Shown here one piece after another: positions 8,230 to 18,394 of a DNA stretch of 40,996 bases. The translations under genes were made by a program, and so were the position numbers. Source of the stretch: Candidatus Melainabacteria bacterium. GTDB taxonomy: Bacteria > Cyanobacteriota > Vampirovibrionia > Obscuribacterales > Obscuribacteraceae. The stretch lies in the NCBI GenBank assembly GCA_012965515.1, contig DTSE01000080.1, positions 1 through 40,996 of the forward strand, written 5' to 3'. The first letter of the stretch is position 1. The number at the start of each line of letters is the position of its first letter. A model generated the notes under the pieces. The model made no database searches. It saw only the letters and a list, made by a program, of their open reading frames with translations, and was not told the DNA's origin.

Positions 8230-8832
8230 ATGAGCAGCTCAAACAAAAATTCAACCAACACTCTCGATGCGCCTATCGACTATAAGTTAAGCGAGTCACG
8301 CGCAGAAGAACTGATGAGAGAACGCGCGGAAAAACTGGCGAACATTAGTGCCAATCAACAAAAGAATTTTGACATGGAAGTCGTCTCCTTCCTTCTTGCT
8401 TCGGAAACCTATGCCATCGAGACACGCTACATTCGTGAAATCGCAGCGCTAAGCTCCTTAACCAGGGTTCCGGGCGCGCCCGACTTCATCGCCGGCGTCA
8501 TCAATTTGCACGGACAGATTGTTGCGCTCATGGACCTGAAAAAACTCTTCGGTTTGCCAAACACGGAATGGAATGCCGATGCGAAGGTTCTCATCCTCGG
8601 AACAGAACATACCGAGTTCGGTATCATCGCCGACTCTGTAGACACTGTTTTAAAAATGCAAAGATCGGATTTGCACGACCCACCAGACACCATCAGCGGT
8701 GCGGGACGCGATCATTTGCTCGGCGTCACTTTGGAGGCGCTGATTGTGCTCGATGGAAAAGCAATGATTCAAGACAAGCGACTCTTCGTCAATCAAACAA
8801 ATCAGGCGAACGAGTCTCTACATTCTGTATAA
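8230..8832 (+). CDS. cheW: second CheW-type coupling protein
   Basis: A 200-residue CheW protein with a ~45-residue charged N-terminal extension. Core: [55 protein letters not shown], then [14 protein letters not shown]. The INLHGQI (instead of INLRG) motif keeps the fold. It follows cheR-TPR by 17 nt, the position of wspD in Wsp operons. The extension may tune its place in the receptor-kinase array. Confidence 0.92.
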   Translation: MSSSNKNSTNTLDAPIDYKLSESRAEELMRERAEKLANISANQQKNFDMEVVSFLLASETYAIETRYIREIAALSSLTRVPGAPDFIAGVINLHGQIVALMDLKKLFGLPNTEWNADAKVLILGTEHTEFGIIADSVDTVLKMQRSDLHDPPDTISGAGRDHLLGVTLEALIVLDGKAMIQDKRLFVNQTNQANESLHSV

Positions 8833-8848
8833 AACACGCGGAGGAGTT

Positions 8849-10501
8849 ATGGCAAAAGGAAGTGTAATGAACAAACCGGGAGCAGCCGACGAAAAATCGA
8901 TCGTCTCTGCTGTAGAAGATCGAATGTTTCGCCAGATGGTCGAATCTATCAGAGACTACGAAATAATCGTGCTCGATACGACCGGCAGAGTAATGACATG
9001 GAATGAAGGTGCTCGCAATCTGAAAGGATATAGCGAATCGGAAATTCTAGGACGTCACTTCAGCTGCTTCTACACGCCAGAAGACCTTGCGGCGGGCAAG
9101 CCGGAAACAGAATTAAAAGTTGCCAAGGCAACCGGGCGGTTCGAAGACCTGGGCTGGCGAGTGAAGAAAGACGGATCGCGCTTCTGGGCAAACATGATAC
9201 TGCAACCAATCCGCGACGAGCGTGGCACGGTGCTCGGCTTCGCCAAGATGGCTCGTGATCTGACTGAAAAGAAACTCGCAGACGACAAAATGTTGGAAAG
9301 CGAAACACGTTTCAAAGCTTTGATTGATGCAATTGAAAATTATGCAGTCATTCTGTTGGATGCAGATGGAACGGTTTTGACATGGAATGATGGTGCCCAA
9401 CAGTTGAAAGGTTTCCGCGCCGAGGAAATCATCGGACAACCGGTCAGCAAGTTCTATTTAGACGAAGATGTTCAATCTGGTCTGCCCGCCCAGCATTTGA
9501 AATTGACAGCTACGCAAGGCAGACTGGAAATCAGCGGCTGGAGAAGAAAGCGAGACGGCAGCAAATTCCTCGCCAAAGTGATCTTCACTGCAATGCACGA
9601 CGAAAATGGCAACCTCAAGGGTTTCACTAAGTTCACTCAAGATATAACCGAATCGGACAACATCGATAGAACAATCGGCTCCATCGTTGCAAAGCTCGCC
9701 GCATTGAGCAGCCAGATGGCAACCGTCGCCTCCGAGCAATTGGCCGGCATTCAAATTCAAGCCTCGAGCGTTTCGCAAACCGCCAGTGCCACTGACGAAA
9801 TCACCCAAACTATCACACAAACCGCAGACCGTTCGAAAGAAGTCGCAGAGATCACAGGGGTGACGGTGAAGATCAGCCGCGACGGTTGTGACGCTGTTAA
9901 AGACGCAATCGGCTCGATGGAAAAAGTGCAGGAAGAAGTCGAATCGATCGCATCCAACATTCTGGCACTGGCTGAGCAAGCAAAAGACATTGGCGAAATC
10001 ATCACCACCGTGAATGAAATTGCCGAACAAACCAACCTTCTGGCTCTCAATGCCGCAATCGAAGCCGCAAGAGCCGGTGAGCACGGCAGAGGATTCTCGG
10101 TGGTTGCAAGCGAGATAAAAGCGCTCGCAGATCAATCCAAGAAATCAACTCATCAAGTCCGCCAGATCTTGAGCGACATTCAAAAAGCGACCAACCGCGC
10201 AGTTATGTCAACAGAGGAAGGAACACGCAGTGCCAAATCGGCGGTCAAAGTTGTCAGCCAAGCAGGTGAAACCATCACCACGTTGAGCGAAGCGATCGAC
10301 AAGGCCTCGCAAGTAGCCATTCAGATCGCGGCCGCGACCGGACAACAGGTCATCGGAATGAATCAGATACAGCAAGCTATCGGCAGCATCGATCAGGTAA
10401 CCCGCAGCTATCTCGAGACTAACCAGCAAACTGAGCAATCAACACAAGAATTGAGCAACCTCGCGACAGAATTACGCTCTCTGGTGAAATCTGAACAATG
10501 A
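8849..10501 (+). CDS. soluble methyl-accepting chemoreceptor with two PAS domains
   Basis: A 550-residue receptor with no membrane segment. Two similar PAS domains at ~30-145 and ~155-265 share I/VLD..G.V.TWN.GA..LKG and GWR.K.DGS.F.A, so they arose by internal duplication. The signalling domain follows, with the hairpin tip [31 protein letters not shown]. It should sense a cytoplasmic signal, by bound ligand or cofactor, and control CheA. No C-terminal CheR-binding pentapeptide is present. GGAGG precedes the ATG; its TGA overlaps the cheA ATG (ATGA). Confidence 0.95.
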   Translation: MAKGSVMNKPGAADEKSIVSAVEDRMFRQMVESIRDYEIIVLDTTGRVMTWNEGARNLKGYSESEILGRHFSCFYTPEDLAAGKPETELKVAKATGRFEDLGWRVKKDGSRFWANMILQPIRDERGTVLGFAKMARDLTEKKLADDKMLESETRFKALIDAIENYAVILLDADGTVLTWNDGAQQLKGFRAEEIIGQPVSKFYLDEDVQSGLPAQHLKLTATQGRLEISGWRRKRDGSKFLAKVIFTAMHDENGNLKGFTKFTQDITESDNIDRTIGSIVAKLAALSSQMATVASEQLAGIQIQASSVSQTASATDEITQTITQTADRSKEVAEITGVTVKISRDGCDAVKDAIGSMEKVQEEVESIASNILALAEQAKDIGEIITTVNEIAEQTNLLALNAAIEAARAGEHGRGFSVVASEIKALADQSKKSTHQVRQILSDIQKATNRAVMSTEEGTRSAKSAVKVVSQAGETITTLSEAIDKASQVAIQIAAATGQQVIGMNQIQQAIGSIDQVTRSYLETNQQTEQSTQELSNLATELRSLVKSEQ

Positions 10502-13053
10502 CTAAATTCAATAGAGACGAGTTGATTCAAAAGCTTATGGGCACCTTCCTGGATGAGTTGGACGAGCATGTCGTCACACTCAACGACGGATTGCTCATGC
10601 TGGAGAAGTCCACACCCAAAACAAGTGAATATCAGCAGCAAATGCGTTGCCTCTTCAGAGCTGCTCACAGCTTGAAAGGTGCAGCACGTTCGGTAGATGC
10701 GCAAGCAATTGAAAGTGTCTGCCACGAGATGGAAGAATTTCTAGGGCTGCTGAAAACCACCGATACCAAACCCGGTACCGAAGTGTTTCAAATTCTCTTT
10801 ACTGCAACCGAGTCTGTGAAACAGATGGGAGCAAAGCTGAGAAAGAAACAAAAAGTGGATGCATCTAGCGTTAATGAGCTTTTGGAGAAGCTGAAGCAAG
10901 CAACGACCAACTTGAGTTCTAGCGAGCAAAATGCAGAAGAGCAGCATAGGTTGGATTCGAATCCGGAAGTGGCTTCTGTCTCAATTGAATCAAAAGGCGT
11001 GGAAACAACGGAGCTCCAAAAGGAAACTCAGACTGACGGTAATCAATCGAATACGGAAACCGAATTTCCATCTGCAAACCGAAGGGAGCTGACACTACCC
11101 GGGTTGAAGCAAACGGAAGGCAAGCAGGTGGGGTTCAAGGAACCTTCGGGAACGCGATGCTCGAATTCCGCAGTGGATTCAATACATGCACCTGCGGATG
11201 TATACGAGCAAGCGGCGGAGCTGAACGAGCCAGTGACAACAGGCAGCAACGAGGCACAAAGTCTCCGCGTTTCCTCGGAGCGCCTGGATCATCTTCTCGC
11301 ACTCAGCAGCGAATTGCTGACTTCGTATCGCCGCACCGAAACATGGCAACTTTCGGTTGAAGAGCTGTCCGAGCGCCTACGCGATCGCCTGGCGGATTGG
11401 CAGCCAATCGAAAAACAGTTGCGCATGTTCATCGAGGAAGGGCTCGATTCCACGAAACGGGGCACTTCCTTCCTGCACGCCTCAGAACAGAAGTCCCAGC
11501 TTAAGCGCATCAGCTCAAATATGGGACAGCGTTTGCTCGCAGCACCAACCGCCAATACCAAGTCGCTCAAAGACATGGTACGCGATGTCGATCGCTTTCT
11601 TTCCGTGATGAAAGCGGAGATTCGGGCGATTGGTGAAACTGCGAGACTGGTGGATGAGGAAATTCGCGGGCTGCGGATGCGTCCATTTTCGGATGCTTGT
11701 TTGGGGCTCAAGTTGGCAGTCCGCGAACTTTCCATCTCTACCGGCAAACAGGTTGAACTGGATATCCTGGGTGGTGACACCGAGCTGGATCGCTCCGTTC
11801 TCGAGAATTTAAGAGATCCTTTGCTGCACATCATTCGCAATGCTGTTCAGCACGGCATCGAATTGCCGCAGCAAAGAAAGGCGCTCGGAAAGTCTCCGGA
11901 CGCAGTAATTCAAGTTTCGGCTTCATTACGCGGGCAGCACGTGCAAATTGAAGTGCGTGACGACGGGCAAGGCATTAATGAAGAAGCTGTGAAAGCGAAG
12001 GCTAAAAAGAACGGTTTGGCTGAACCCCAAACGCAAGAGGAAATCGCAGCACTTCTATTCATGCCGTGGTTCTCTACTTCCGCCGCAGTCGATCACGTAT
12101 CCGGTCGCGGCGTCGGTCTCGATGTAGTGGCAAGCCAGGTCGCCGCCCTTCAAGGCGATGTAGCTTTGTCCTACGAACCAGGAAAAGGAACATGCTTCAC
12201 TCTAACCGTACCTCTGACACTGACAAAAATCCGCGTTCTCCTGGTTAGAGTTGGTGAACAAACTTTCGCACTACCTTCAGCGAGTGTTCAAAGATTGCTG
12301 CGCATCCAGGCATCCGACATGCGCTCCGTGGAAGGCGGTCAGGTTATCCCATTTGACGGTAGTTTGATTTCAGTTTGCAGTTTGAGTGATGCGCTAAAAC
12401 TCTCCGGCACTTCAAACGGCAATCACTCTTGTGAAAAGCGAACACCGGCAGTGGTGCTTGTGCACGGAGGAGCAAGACGCGCCTTCTTAGTGGATGAACT
12501 GATCGGCGAGCAAGAAGTCGTTGTTACCAATCTTGGTACTCGCCTGCAACGGATGAGAAATGTATCCGGTGCTACATTGCTTGCCAGTGGAGAAATCGCA
12601 CTCATCCTCAACACAATTGAACTGATGAGACGCAATCAGAGCACGCGTGCAGCACATCGTCCAATACAAGACCACTCGACAGAACCCAAACAAAAACGTT
12701 TGATCATCTGCGACGATTCACCGACGACAAGAATATTGGAAATGAGCATTCTGCAATCGGCAGGTTATGAAGTTACGGCTGTCGCAGATGGGCAAGACGC
12801 ATGGGAGTTGCTTCAGGTGCAAGGGGCAGACCTGATTGTGTCAGACGTGGAAATGCCGATTATGGACGGTTTTTCGCTGGCAAGAACAATCCGTGCGTCT
12901 GAGAAATGGAAAGACCTGCCATTAATCCTGGTGACCGGTCTCGCCAAAGAATCTGATCGCGAAAATGGTCTCAAAGCTGGTGCCAATGCTTATGTGGTGA
13001 AGAGCGAATTTGACCAAAGCGAACTCATCGAAGCAATTGAGCAATTCGTATAG
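10498..13053 (+). CDS. cheA: CheA histidine kinase fused to a receiver domain
   Basis: An 851-residue hybrid. HPt domain at ~1-115 with phospho-acceptor His57 in [10 protein letters not shown]; a long Gln/Glu/Ser-rich linker; a dimerisation region at ~260-400; GHKL ATPase with N-box [11 protein letters not shown] (~445), DDGQGI and GRGVGLDVV (~537); a CheW-like domain (~575-715); and a C-terminal receiver from ~733 with phospho-acceptor Asp783 (LIVSDVEMP) and an LVTG...[10 protein letters not shown] end. It autophosphorylates under receptor control and passes phosphate to its receiver, to CheB and probably to the REC-PAS kinase. CheA-REC fusions are typical of WspE and FrzE rather than flagellar systems. 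Confidence 0.95.
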   Translation: MTKFNRDELIQKLMGTFLDELDEHVVTLNDGLLMLEKSTPKTSEYQQQMRCLFRAAHSLKGAARSVDAQAIESVCHEMEEFLGLLKTTDTKPGTEVFQILFTATESVKQMGAKLRKKQKVDASSVNELLEKLKQATTNLSSSEQNAEEQHRLDSNPEVASVSIESKGVETTELQKETQTDGNQSNTETEFPSANRRELTLPGLKQTEGKQVGFKEPSGTRCSNSAVDSIHAPADVYEQAAELNEPVTTGSNEAQSLRVSSERLDHLLALSSELLTSYRRTETWQLSVEELSERLRDRLADWQPIEKQLRMFIEEGLDSTKRGTSFLHASEQKSQLKRISSNMGQRLLAAPTANTKSLKDMVRDVDRFLSVMKAEIRAIGETARLVDEEIRGLRMRPFSDACLGLKLAVRELSISTGKQVELDILGGDTELDRSVLENLRDPLLHIIRNAVQHGIELPQQRKALGKSPDAVIQVSASLRGQHVQIEVRDDGQGINEEAVKAKAKKNGLAEPQTQEEIAALLFMPWFSTSAAVDHVSGRGVGLDVVASQVAALQGDVALSYEPGKGTCFTLTVPLTLTKIRVLLVRVGEQTFALPSASVQRLLRIQASDMRSVEGGQVIPFDGSLISVCSLSDALKLSGTSNGNHSCEKRTPAVVLVHGGARRAFLVDELIGEQEVVVTNLGTRLQRMRNVSGATLLASGEIALILNTIELMRRNQSTRAAHRPIQDHSTEPKQKRLIICDDSPTTRILEMSILQSAGYEVTAVADGQDAWELLQVQGADLIVSDVEMPIMDGFSLARTIRASEKWKDLPLILVTGLAKESDRENGLKAGANAYVVKSEFDQSELIEAIEQFV

Positions 13054-13065
13054 TAAGGAGCCCCA

Positions 13066-14379
13066 ATGATTAAAGTGCTTATCGCTGATGACTCACCGAC
13101 ATGCAGAATTCTTATGAGAAGACTGCTGAGTCAACACAAGGACATGGAAGTGATCGGCGAAGCGAAAGACGGAGCCGAAGCCGTTGCGATGACGGCGAGC
13201 CTGAAGCCGAATATTGTCGTGATGGATCTTGTCATGCCCGGTCTTGATGGACTACTGGCTACAGGAGAGATTATGGCTGATACTCCTACGCCGATCGTAA
13301 TTGTTTCGTCCAGCCAAAGCATCCACGAAGCATCGACGGCAATGAAGGCTCTGGCCGCTGGAGCCTTGAGCTTGCTCGACAAACCCGCAATGCATGCGGA
13401 TCCAAACTGCTTCGCCGAAGCCGCCGCCGAGTTTACGCGCACCGTTAGACTTATGTCGTCGGTAAAAGTAATTCGCCACAATAGAAAACCAAATGAAAGT
13501 GGTTTGGGGCTTGAAATTGCCAGAGCAGGAGTGAGCCGCTTTGCGTCAAAGTATGGCAGTCAGAAGACATTGCAAGGTGAGCAAGTGTCCTTCAATCCGG
13601 GGCGGGAGAATCCAGCCAATAGTATTACAGGAACCTATACAGCCGCACAAAGTTCAGGTGCGTTCGACGCAAGCAAACTCGAAACAGGAACATTCTCAAC
13701 CATTGGAGCAGTGTCCGGAACCTTCGGCCAGGGTACTGCACGCGGTAGCATGACAGTGCCGCTTTCGGCGCCAGGACAAAAAACTGAAGTCTATGACTTC
13801 CCTCTACCCAAGCGCCGTCCACGAGTGATTGCCATTGCCTCTTCTACAGGTGGACCACCCGCCCTCTGGCAGCTTACACAAACTTTGCCAACCAATTATC
13901 CAATTCCAATCGTGGTAGTACAGCACATCGGCCGTGGCTTTGTCGAAGGAATGGTAGCATGGCTCAACCGAGGCGGTGGTGCAAGAGTCAAGGTCGCTCA
14001 AGCCGGCGAATTTCTCATACCAGGCATAGTCTACGTCGCGCCCGACGACTTACAAATGGGCACCAGCCGCGATGGCAGAATTCAGCTTTCGAAAACACCA
14101 GCAATAGGTGGCTTCAGACCATCGGCAACCTTTTTATTCGAATCTGTAGCAGCGGCATTCGACGAAGATGTAGTAGCGATAGTCTTAACTGGAATGGGAG
14201 ATGACGGCGCCGCATCACTCGGTCACATTAAGCGCCGAGGCGGCATGGTGCTGGCACAAGACAAGCCTACAAGCGTTGTCTATGGAATGCCGGCGGCGGC
14301 GGTTGCGACAGGGCACACCGATTTGGTGTTGCCACTGAACCTAATACCGTCCTATCTGAAATTACTGGGGGAAGTATGA
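13066..14379 (+). CDS. cheB: CheB receptor methylesterase with long linker
   Basis: 437 residues: receiver domain (1-~125, Asp54 in VVMDLVMPGLDG) and methylesterase domain (~248-435) with the catalytic triad Ser260 (IASSTGGPPAL), His287 (VVQHIGRGF) and Asp380 (TGMGDDGAASL). It removes methyl groups from the receptor and is activated by phosphorylation of Asp54. The linker of ~110 residues is longer than usual and contains repeated Gly-Thr/Ala-Phe/Tyr units (GTYTAAQSSGAFD, GTFSTIG, GTFGQG). It is the WspF counterpart by gene order and overlaps the next gene by ATGA. Confidence 0.95.
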   Translation: MIKVLIADDSPTCRILMRRLLSQHKDMEVIGEAKDGAEAVAMTASLKPNIVVMDLVMPGLDGLLATGEIMADTPTPIVIVSSSQSIHEASTAMKALAAGALSLLDKPAMHADPNCFAEAAAEFTRTVRLMSSVKVIRHNRKPNESGLGLEIARAGVSRFASKYGSQKTLQGEQVSFNPGRENPANSITGTYTAAQSSGAFDASKLETGTFSTIGAVSGTFGQGTARGSMTVPLSAPGQKTEVYDFPLPKRRPRVIAIASSTGGPPALWQLTQTLPTNYPIPIVVVQHIGRGFVEGMVAWLNRGGGARVKVAQAGEFLIPGIVYVAPDDLQMGTSRDGRIQLSKTPAIGGFRPSATFLFESVAAAFDEDVVAIVLTGMGDDGAASLGHIKRRGGMVLAQDKPTSVVYGMPAAAVATGHTDLVLPLNLIPSYLKLLGEV

Positions 14380-15896
14380 AATACGAGAAGCAAAAGAGGA
14401 AGAATATCCTCGTCGTCGAAGACAGCGCAACGCAGCGAGAACTTCTCAAAGTAATGCTAGACGAGCTGGGAATGGACGTTGAGGTTGCCGCGGACCTGGC
14501 GACTGGACTCTCTTTGTTGAAGACAAACCAGTATGACGCAGTCATGCTCGATCTGATTCTCCCGGACAGTGCAGGTATTGAGACTCTTATTGCTGTTTCC
14601 TCAGCGCAGGCCTGGACACCGATTGTCGTACTTACTTCACTCGAAGAAGAAAGCCTCGGCGATGAAGCGCTGCGAGCAGGCGCCGAAGACTACCTAGTCA
14701 AAGGCGAAGTCAGTCAGCAAGGATTGTCGCGTTCCTTGCGCTATGCAATAGAGAGAAAGAAACAATCAAGCAGAATTTGCGAGAGTGAAAAACGCTTGCG
14801 CACAACAATCGATAATTCATACGATGCATTCATCGCAGTGGATGAAAACTTGAACATCGTGGAGTGGAACACAAAAGCCGAGGAAATGTTCGGCTACACA
14901 TTCAAGGAAGCTCGAGGCAGAGACCTCTCAGTTATGAGCTTCCCACATGCCGATGGAGGAGCAGTCATAACAGAACTGCGCAACTACTTCGAAAAGAAGC
15001 AAGCTGATGTTTTCAGCGGTCGCAGAGAGTTAATCGCAAGACATCGAGGCGGGCGTGAATTCCCGGCTGAAGTTGCTTTCTTCCCCGTGGAGCAAGGACT
15101 CACAACTACTATTTGCACATTCGTGTCAGACATCTCGGATCGCAAAGAGTTCGAAAAACACACATCCGAGTTTTATTCGACAGTCGCGCACGAACTGCGT
15201 GCCCCTCTAACTTCGATCAAAGCATCGCTGCGATTGATGGAGGGAGGGCTGGCAGGAAATCTCCCTGCCAAAGCCAAAGGCATGGTAACCATTGGCAGAG
15301 ACAGTTGCGACCGGCTAATCAGGCTGATCGGCGATCTTCTCGATTTGAGCAAATTCGAAGCAGGGAAGATGCCGCTCGACCTCGCACGCCTCGACGCTAA
15401 AGACCTGATCTCGCGTGTGGCTGGAGAATTCAAAGGCAATGCGGCGAACTTGCAGGTGCGTATTGCTGAAGAAACAGAAGACAATTGCATGGTGCTTGCA
15501 GACAGCGATCGCATCATTCAAGTGCTCACAAACTTCTTGTCCAACGCGCTTAAGTTCTCACCAGAAGGTTCCACTATCACGCTCACAGCGAAGCATTCCA
15601 CAAATGACCATATTCGCTTCACAGTAAAGGACCAGGGTCCAGGAATCGCAAAACACAATATCAGTAAGCTTTTCCAGAAGTTTCAACAAGTGCATAACTC
15701 AGGCGCAACTGAGGGCACGGGGCTTGGCCTGGCTATTTGCAAAGCAATTGCAGGGCAACATATGGGTGACATCGGTGTAAGCAGTGAACAAGGAAAAGGC
15801 TGCGAATTCTGGCTGGAACTGCCCGCCTACGAAGTCGGCGACAAACAACCGTCGAATAATTCCAAGAATTTATTTGCCGCAAACGCCCAGAATTAA
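14376..15896 (+). CDS. REC-PAS-histidine kinase, output of the chemosensory operon
   Basis: 506 residues: receiver domain (~10-130, Asp59 in AVMLDLILPD), PAS domain (~140-260, VDENLNIVEWNTKAEEMFGYTFKEARGRD), HisKA helix with His272 (VAHELRAPLTSIKAS), and GHKL ATPase domain with N-box (NFLSNALKFSPEG), DQGPGI and GTGLGLAICKAI. It is translationally coupled to cheB (ATGA overlap), so it is probably phosphorylated by the CheA hybrid and turns that signal into its own kinase activity. Wsp operons place the diguanylate cyclase WspR here; no GGDEF is present. No DNA-binding domain; the downstream target is not known. Confidence 0.93.
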   Translation: MKYEKQKRKNILVVEDSATQRELLKVMLDELGMDVEVAADLATGLSLLKTNQYDAVMLDLILPDSAGIETLIAVSSAQAWTPIVVLTSLEEESLGDEALRAGAEDYLVKGEVSQQGLSRSLRYAIERKKQSSRICESEKRLRTTIDNSYDAFIAVDENLNIVEWNTKAEEMFGYTFKEARGRDLSVMSFPHADGGAVITELRNYFEKKQADVFSGRRELIARHRGGREFPAEVAFFPVEQGLTTTICTFVSDISDRKEFEKHTSEFYSTVAHELRAPLTSIKASLRLMEGGLAGNLPAKAKGMVTIGRDSCDRLIRLIGDLLDLSKFEAGKMPLDLARLDAKDLISRVAGEFKGNAANLQVRIAEETEDNCMVLADSDRIIQVLTNFLSNALKFSPEGSTITLTAKHSTNDHIRFTVKDQGPGIAKHNISKLFQKFQQVHNSGATEGTGLGLAICKAIAGQHMGDIGVSSEQGKGCEFWLELPAYEVGDKQPSNNSKNLFAANAQN

Positions 15897-15980
15897 TCTC
15901 TCACACTCCATCCAGCTGCGCATTGCAAGCTCTCCGCAAGCAAACGCATTTTGAGATCAGCTATCATTGGAAGTGAGCTC

Positions 15981-16015
15981 TTGACGGCTTTTACGGCACG
16001 TCAAACTTCTACAAT
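15981..16015 (+). promoter_or_regulatory. inverted repeat in the regulator promoter region
   Basis: In the 211-nt gap before the OmpR-type regulator, TTGACG (15981-15986) and CGTCAA (15999-16004) form a 6-bp inverted repeat with 12-nt spacing. TACAAT (16010-16015) downstream could be a -10 box, but its spacing to TTGACG is 23 nt, too long for a normal sigma-70 pair. An operator for autoregulation is possible. Confidence 0.3.
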
Positions 16016-16107
16016 CCTTTCCAGACCTGTGTTTTGGGCGTTTTGCCCCACGGGCTCTGCAATTAGGATTAGGCGCTCGGCATCCCGTAGACACGGAGGA
16101 TTTCACC

Positions 16108-16776
16108 ATGCGAGTACTTCTGGCTGAAGACGATGAGTATCTGTTGTCTGCACTGACACATGCTCTCAAGCACAAAGACTACACGGTGGATGGCGTGCGC
16201 AGCGGCACAGAAGCAAATGCAGCATTGTTGAGCGCGCCCTATGATCTGGTGTTGCTCGATCTTGGGTTGCCGGGCATGGATGGCACAAATGTTTTGAGCG
16301 AGCTACGCAAACGTGGCGAAGACATGCCGGTGATCGTTATCACCGCGAGAGACCGAGTTGAAGACAGAATTCACGGGCTCGACATCGGCGCCAATGACTA
16401 TCTCGTCAAACCGTTCGATTTCAGAGAATTAGAAGCTCGCATGCGCGCTGTCTTGAGAAAAAGCCATTGGCGCAATCAGCTAGAGTTGGAATTCGGCTCA
16501 CTCAAACTGAACACGAATAGCGGTCGCCTGTGTATGAGCGATCAAGAGCTTGATCTAACACCCAAAGAGTCGTGCATTCTTCACGCACTCATGTCCAAAG
16601 CCGGGCAAGTTGTGAACAAGCGTTTGCTGGTTGAGCAGGTTTCCGATTGGAAAGACGAATCAAGCGAAAATGCAGTCGAAATCGTTATTCACAGACTGCG
16701 CAAGAAGCTTGAAGCTGCCGATGTTTCCATTAATACAGTTCGTGGATTTGGATACGTGCTTGAAGAAAAGAAATGA
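16108..16776 (+). CDS. OmpR/PhoB-family response regulator
   Basis: 222 residues: receiver domain (1-~118, acidic pocket AEDDE, phospho-acceptor Asp51 in LVLLDLGLPG, conserved Lys in VKPFDF) and a winged-helix DNA-binding domain (~130-220: LDLTPKESCILHALM..., NAVEIVIHRLRKKL, INTVRGFGYVL). GGAGG stands before the ATG. It resembles QseB/TctD/PmrA regulators. It is coupled by ATGA overlap to its kinase. The chemosensory operon ends 211 nt upstream, so cross-talk is possible but not shown. Confidence 0.95.
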   Translation: MRVLLAEDDEYLLSALTHALKHKDYTVDGVRSGTEANAALLSAPYDLVLLDLGLPGMDGTNVLSELRKRGEDMPVIVITARDRVEDRIHGLDIGANDYLVKPFDFRELEARMRAVLRKSHWRNQLELEFGSLKLNTNSGRLCMSDQELDLTPKESCILHALMSKAGQVVNKRLLVEQVSDWKDESSENAVEIVIHRLRKKLEAADVSINTVRGFGYVLEEKK

Positions 16777-18164
16777 GAGTTTCGATTCGCAAGCAGTTAT
16801 TGATCCTCTTCATGCCTGTCCTGATAGGACTTTTCATTGCTAGTGCAATCGTCAGCTATTTGCTTGTTTCCTCATACTCGAGCGAATCATTCGACAAAGA
16901 CCTGATTAGCTCTGCCGACTCGGTGGTTGGCAGACTGCGAGTCAAGAACGGGAAAGTCACTGCCGATCTGCCGCCTGCTGCGATTGCGTTCTTGAAACAC
17001 GACGTGTCGGATAGACTCTACTATCGCGTGATGGGAAGCAATGGAGAGAGAATCACCGGCGATTCGGATTTACCTGAACCTTCAAGCAGCCTGCAATTAG
17101 ACGAACCACACCTCGCGACAGTTAAGATTGGAGGGAAAGAAGTTCGCATTGCGGAAATCAAAGTGGATGTCGATGAGCCGGGCGGCGACACTGTTGTGGT
17201 CCAGGTCGCGGAAACGACCAAGGTAAGATCGCTGTTTCAGCAGAAACTTCTAGCAAGCATTGCAATACCGCAATTGCTGATGCTTACGGTTGGGCTAATT
17301 GCGCTCTGGTACGGTGTCACAAAAATTCTGACGCCACTGGGAATGTTGCAAGCCCAGATTCGTAGCAGATCTCAGTCTGACTTAAGTGCTGTGTCCGATG
17401 GCGGAGTTCCCGAAGAAGTTATTCCTCTCGTCGATGCAATCAACCATTTGCTATCGCGACTGCGTGAAGACTTGAAGGCGCACCAGAGGTTTATCGCGAA
17501 CGCCGCGCATCAACTGCGCACTCCACTTGCCGGTTTGAAAACATATTCCAGTATCGGCAGCGAGATGAACGATAAGGAAGATCTCAAACACGTCGTAAAG
17601 GAAATCGATACAGGCATCGATCGCGCTTCACGATTGGTAGGTCAAATGCTCGCCTTGGCGCGCACCGATGGTGGTGACCAAAACCCAAGCCAGAAGACTC
17701 AAGTGGATCTGAATTTCATTGTTTCTGATGTCACTGCAGAGCTTATAGAACGAGCGGTGCTGAAAGATCTCGAACTTGTCTACGAATCTTCTCAGGAACC
17801 TGCAGTTGTGTATGGCGAACAAACAGGTTTACGCAACTTGGTTAGCAACCTTGTCGAGAATGCGCTTCTCTACACCCCTAACGGCGGGAAAGTCAAAGTG
17901 CAAGTCAAGAAAAGCGACCGCGTCACTTTGCGTGTTTTGGACACCGGCACAGGCATTCCAGAAGAGGAACGAGGTAAGGTGTTCGAAAGATTCTACAGAA
18001 TCGACGGCACCTCTGGTAGTGGCAGTGGTCTAGGACTTTCCATCGTTCAGGAAGTTGCAAACGCACACAACGCGAAAATTTCCATCGACACACCGAATGG
18101 CGATGCCGGAACCATCATCTCGGTTGAGTTTCCGCAAACCAACGGCAAAAATCACGCTCGTTGA
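16773..18164 (+). CDS. QseC/TctE-like sensor histidine kinase
   Basis: 463 residues: N-terminal membrane helix (~9-34), an external sensor region of ~115 residues (2CSK-type layout with a VVVQVAETT strand before the membrane), second membrane helix (~153-178), HAMP-like linker, HisKA helix with His246 (NAAHQLRTPLAGLKT), N-box (NLVENALLYTPNGG), DTGTGI and GSGLGLSIV. The AAHQLRTPLAGL form of the H-box is characteristic of the TctE/QseC group. It pairs with the regulator whose stop codon it overlaps. Membrane protein; signal unknown. Confidence 0.94.
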   Translation: MRVSIRKQLLILFMPVLIGLFIASAIVSYLLVSSYSSESFDKDLISSADSVVGRLRVKNGKVTADLPPAAIAFLKHDVSDRLYYRVMGSNGERITGDSDLPEPSSSLQLDEPHLATVKIGGKEVRIAEIKVDVDEPGGDTVVVQVAETTKVRSLFQQKLLASIAIPQLLMLTVGLIALWYGVTKILTPLGMLQAQIRSRSQSDLSAVSDGGVPEEVIPLVDAINHLLSRLREDLKAHQRFIANAAHQLRTPLAGLKTYSSIGSEMNDKEDLKHVVKEIDTGIDRASRLVGQMLALARTDGGDQNPSQKTQVDLNFIVSDVTAELIERAVLKDLELVYESSQEPAVVYGEQTGLRNLVSNLVENALLYTPNGGKVKVQVKKSDRVTLRVLDTGTGIPEEERGKVFERFYRIDGTSGSGSGLGLSIVQEVANAHNAKISIDTPNGDAGTIISVEFPQTNGKNHAR

Positions 18165-18207
18165 ACATAGCAAGCGTTTTGCAAGCGAGGGGTGAGATAC
18201 TGACCGA

Positions 18208-18294
18208 GGAGATTCCTGCCCTCGCAAGATGTCCTCCTTTTACATCTTGCATCTCGAACACTTCACCCTGAAACGGCAATAAACAGGAATCTCC
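18208..18294. repeat. nested inverted repeat (cruciform-like)
   Basis: Perfect 11-bp outer arms GGAGATTCCTG (18208-18218) and CAGGAATCTCC (18284-18294) enclose perfect 9-bp inner arms GCAAGATGT (18224-18232) and ACATCTTGC (18242-18250). It lies between convergent genes and could be a small mobile repeat or a bidirectional terminator. Confidence 0.6.
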
Positions 18295-18321
18295 TATCTT
18301 TCTTACAACCTTGGTTCTATC

Positions 18322-18383
18322 GTAGGGTCGACGCCATGCGTCGACCGCATATTGCAATGGTCGACGCATGGCGTCGACCCTAC
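18322..18383. repeat. perfect 25-bp inverted repeat with 12-nt loop
   Basis: Arms at 18322-18346 and 18359-18383 are exact reverse complements; the loop is GCATATTGCAAT. Each arm contains GTCGACGCCATGCGTCGAC, itself nearly palindromic. The outer end GTAGGGTCGACG resembles the widespread GTAGGG.CG... dispersed repeats seen between genes in many environmental bacteria. It lies 12 nt from the stop of the convergent protease gene. Confidence 0.75.
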
Positions 18384-18394
18384 AGTAGTGAAAT

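Noticed and set aside
15981-16015. TTGACG...TACAAT as a sigma-70 promoter
   Set aside because: The spacer is 23 nt; kept only as a possible operator repeat.
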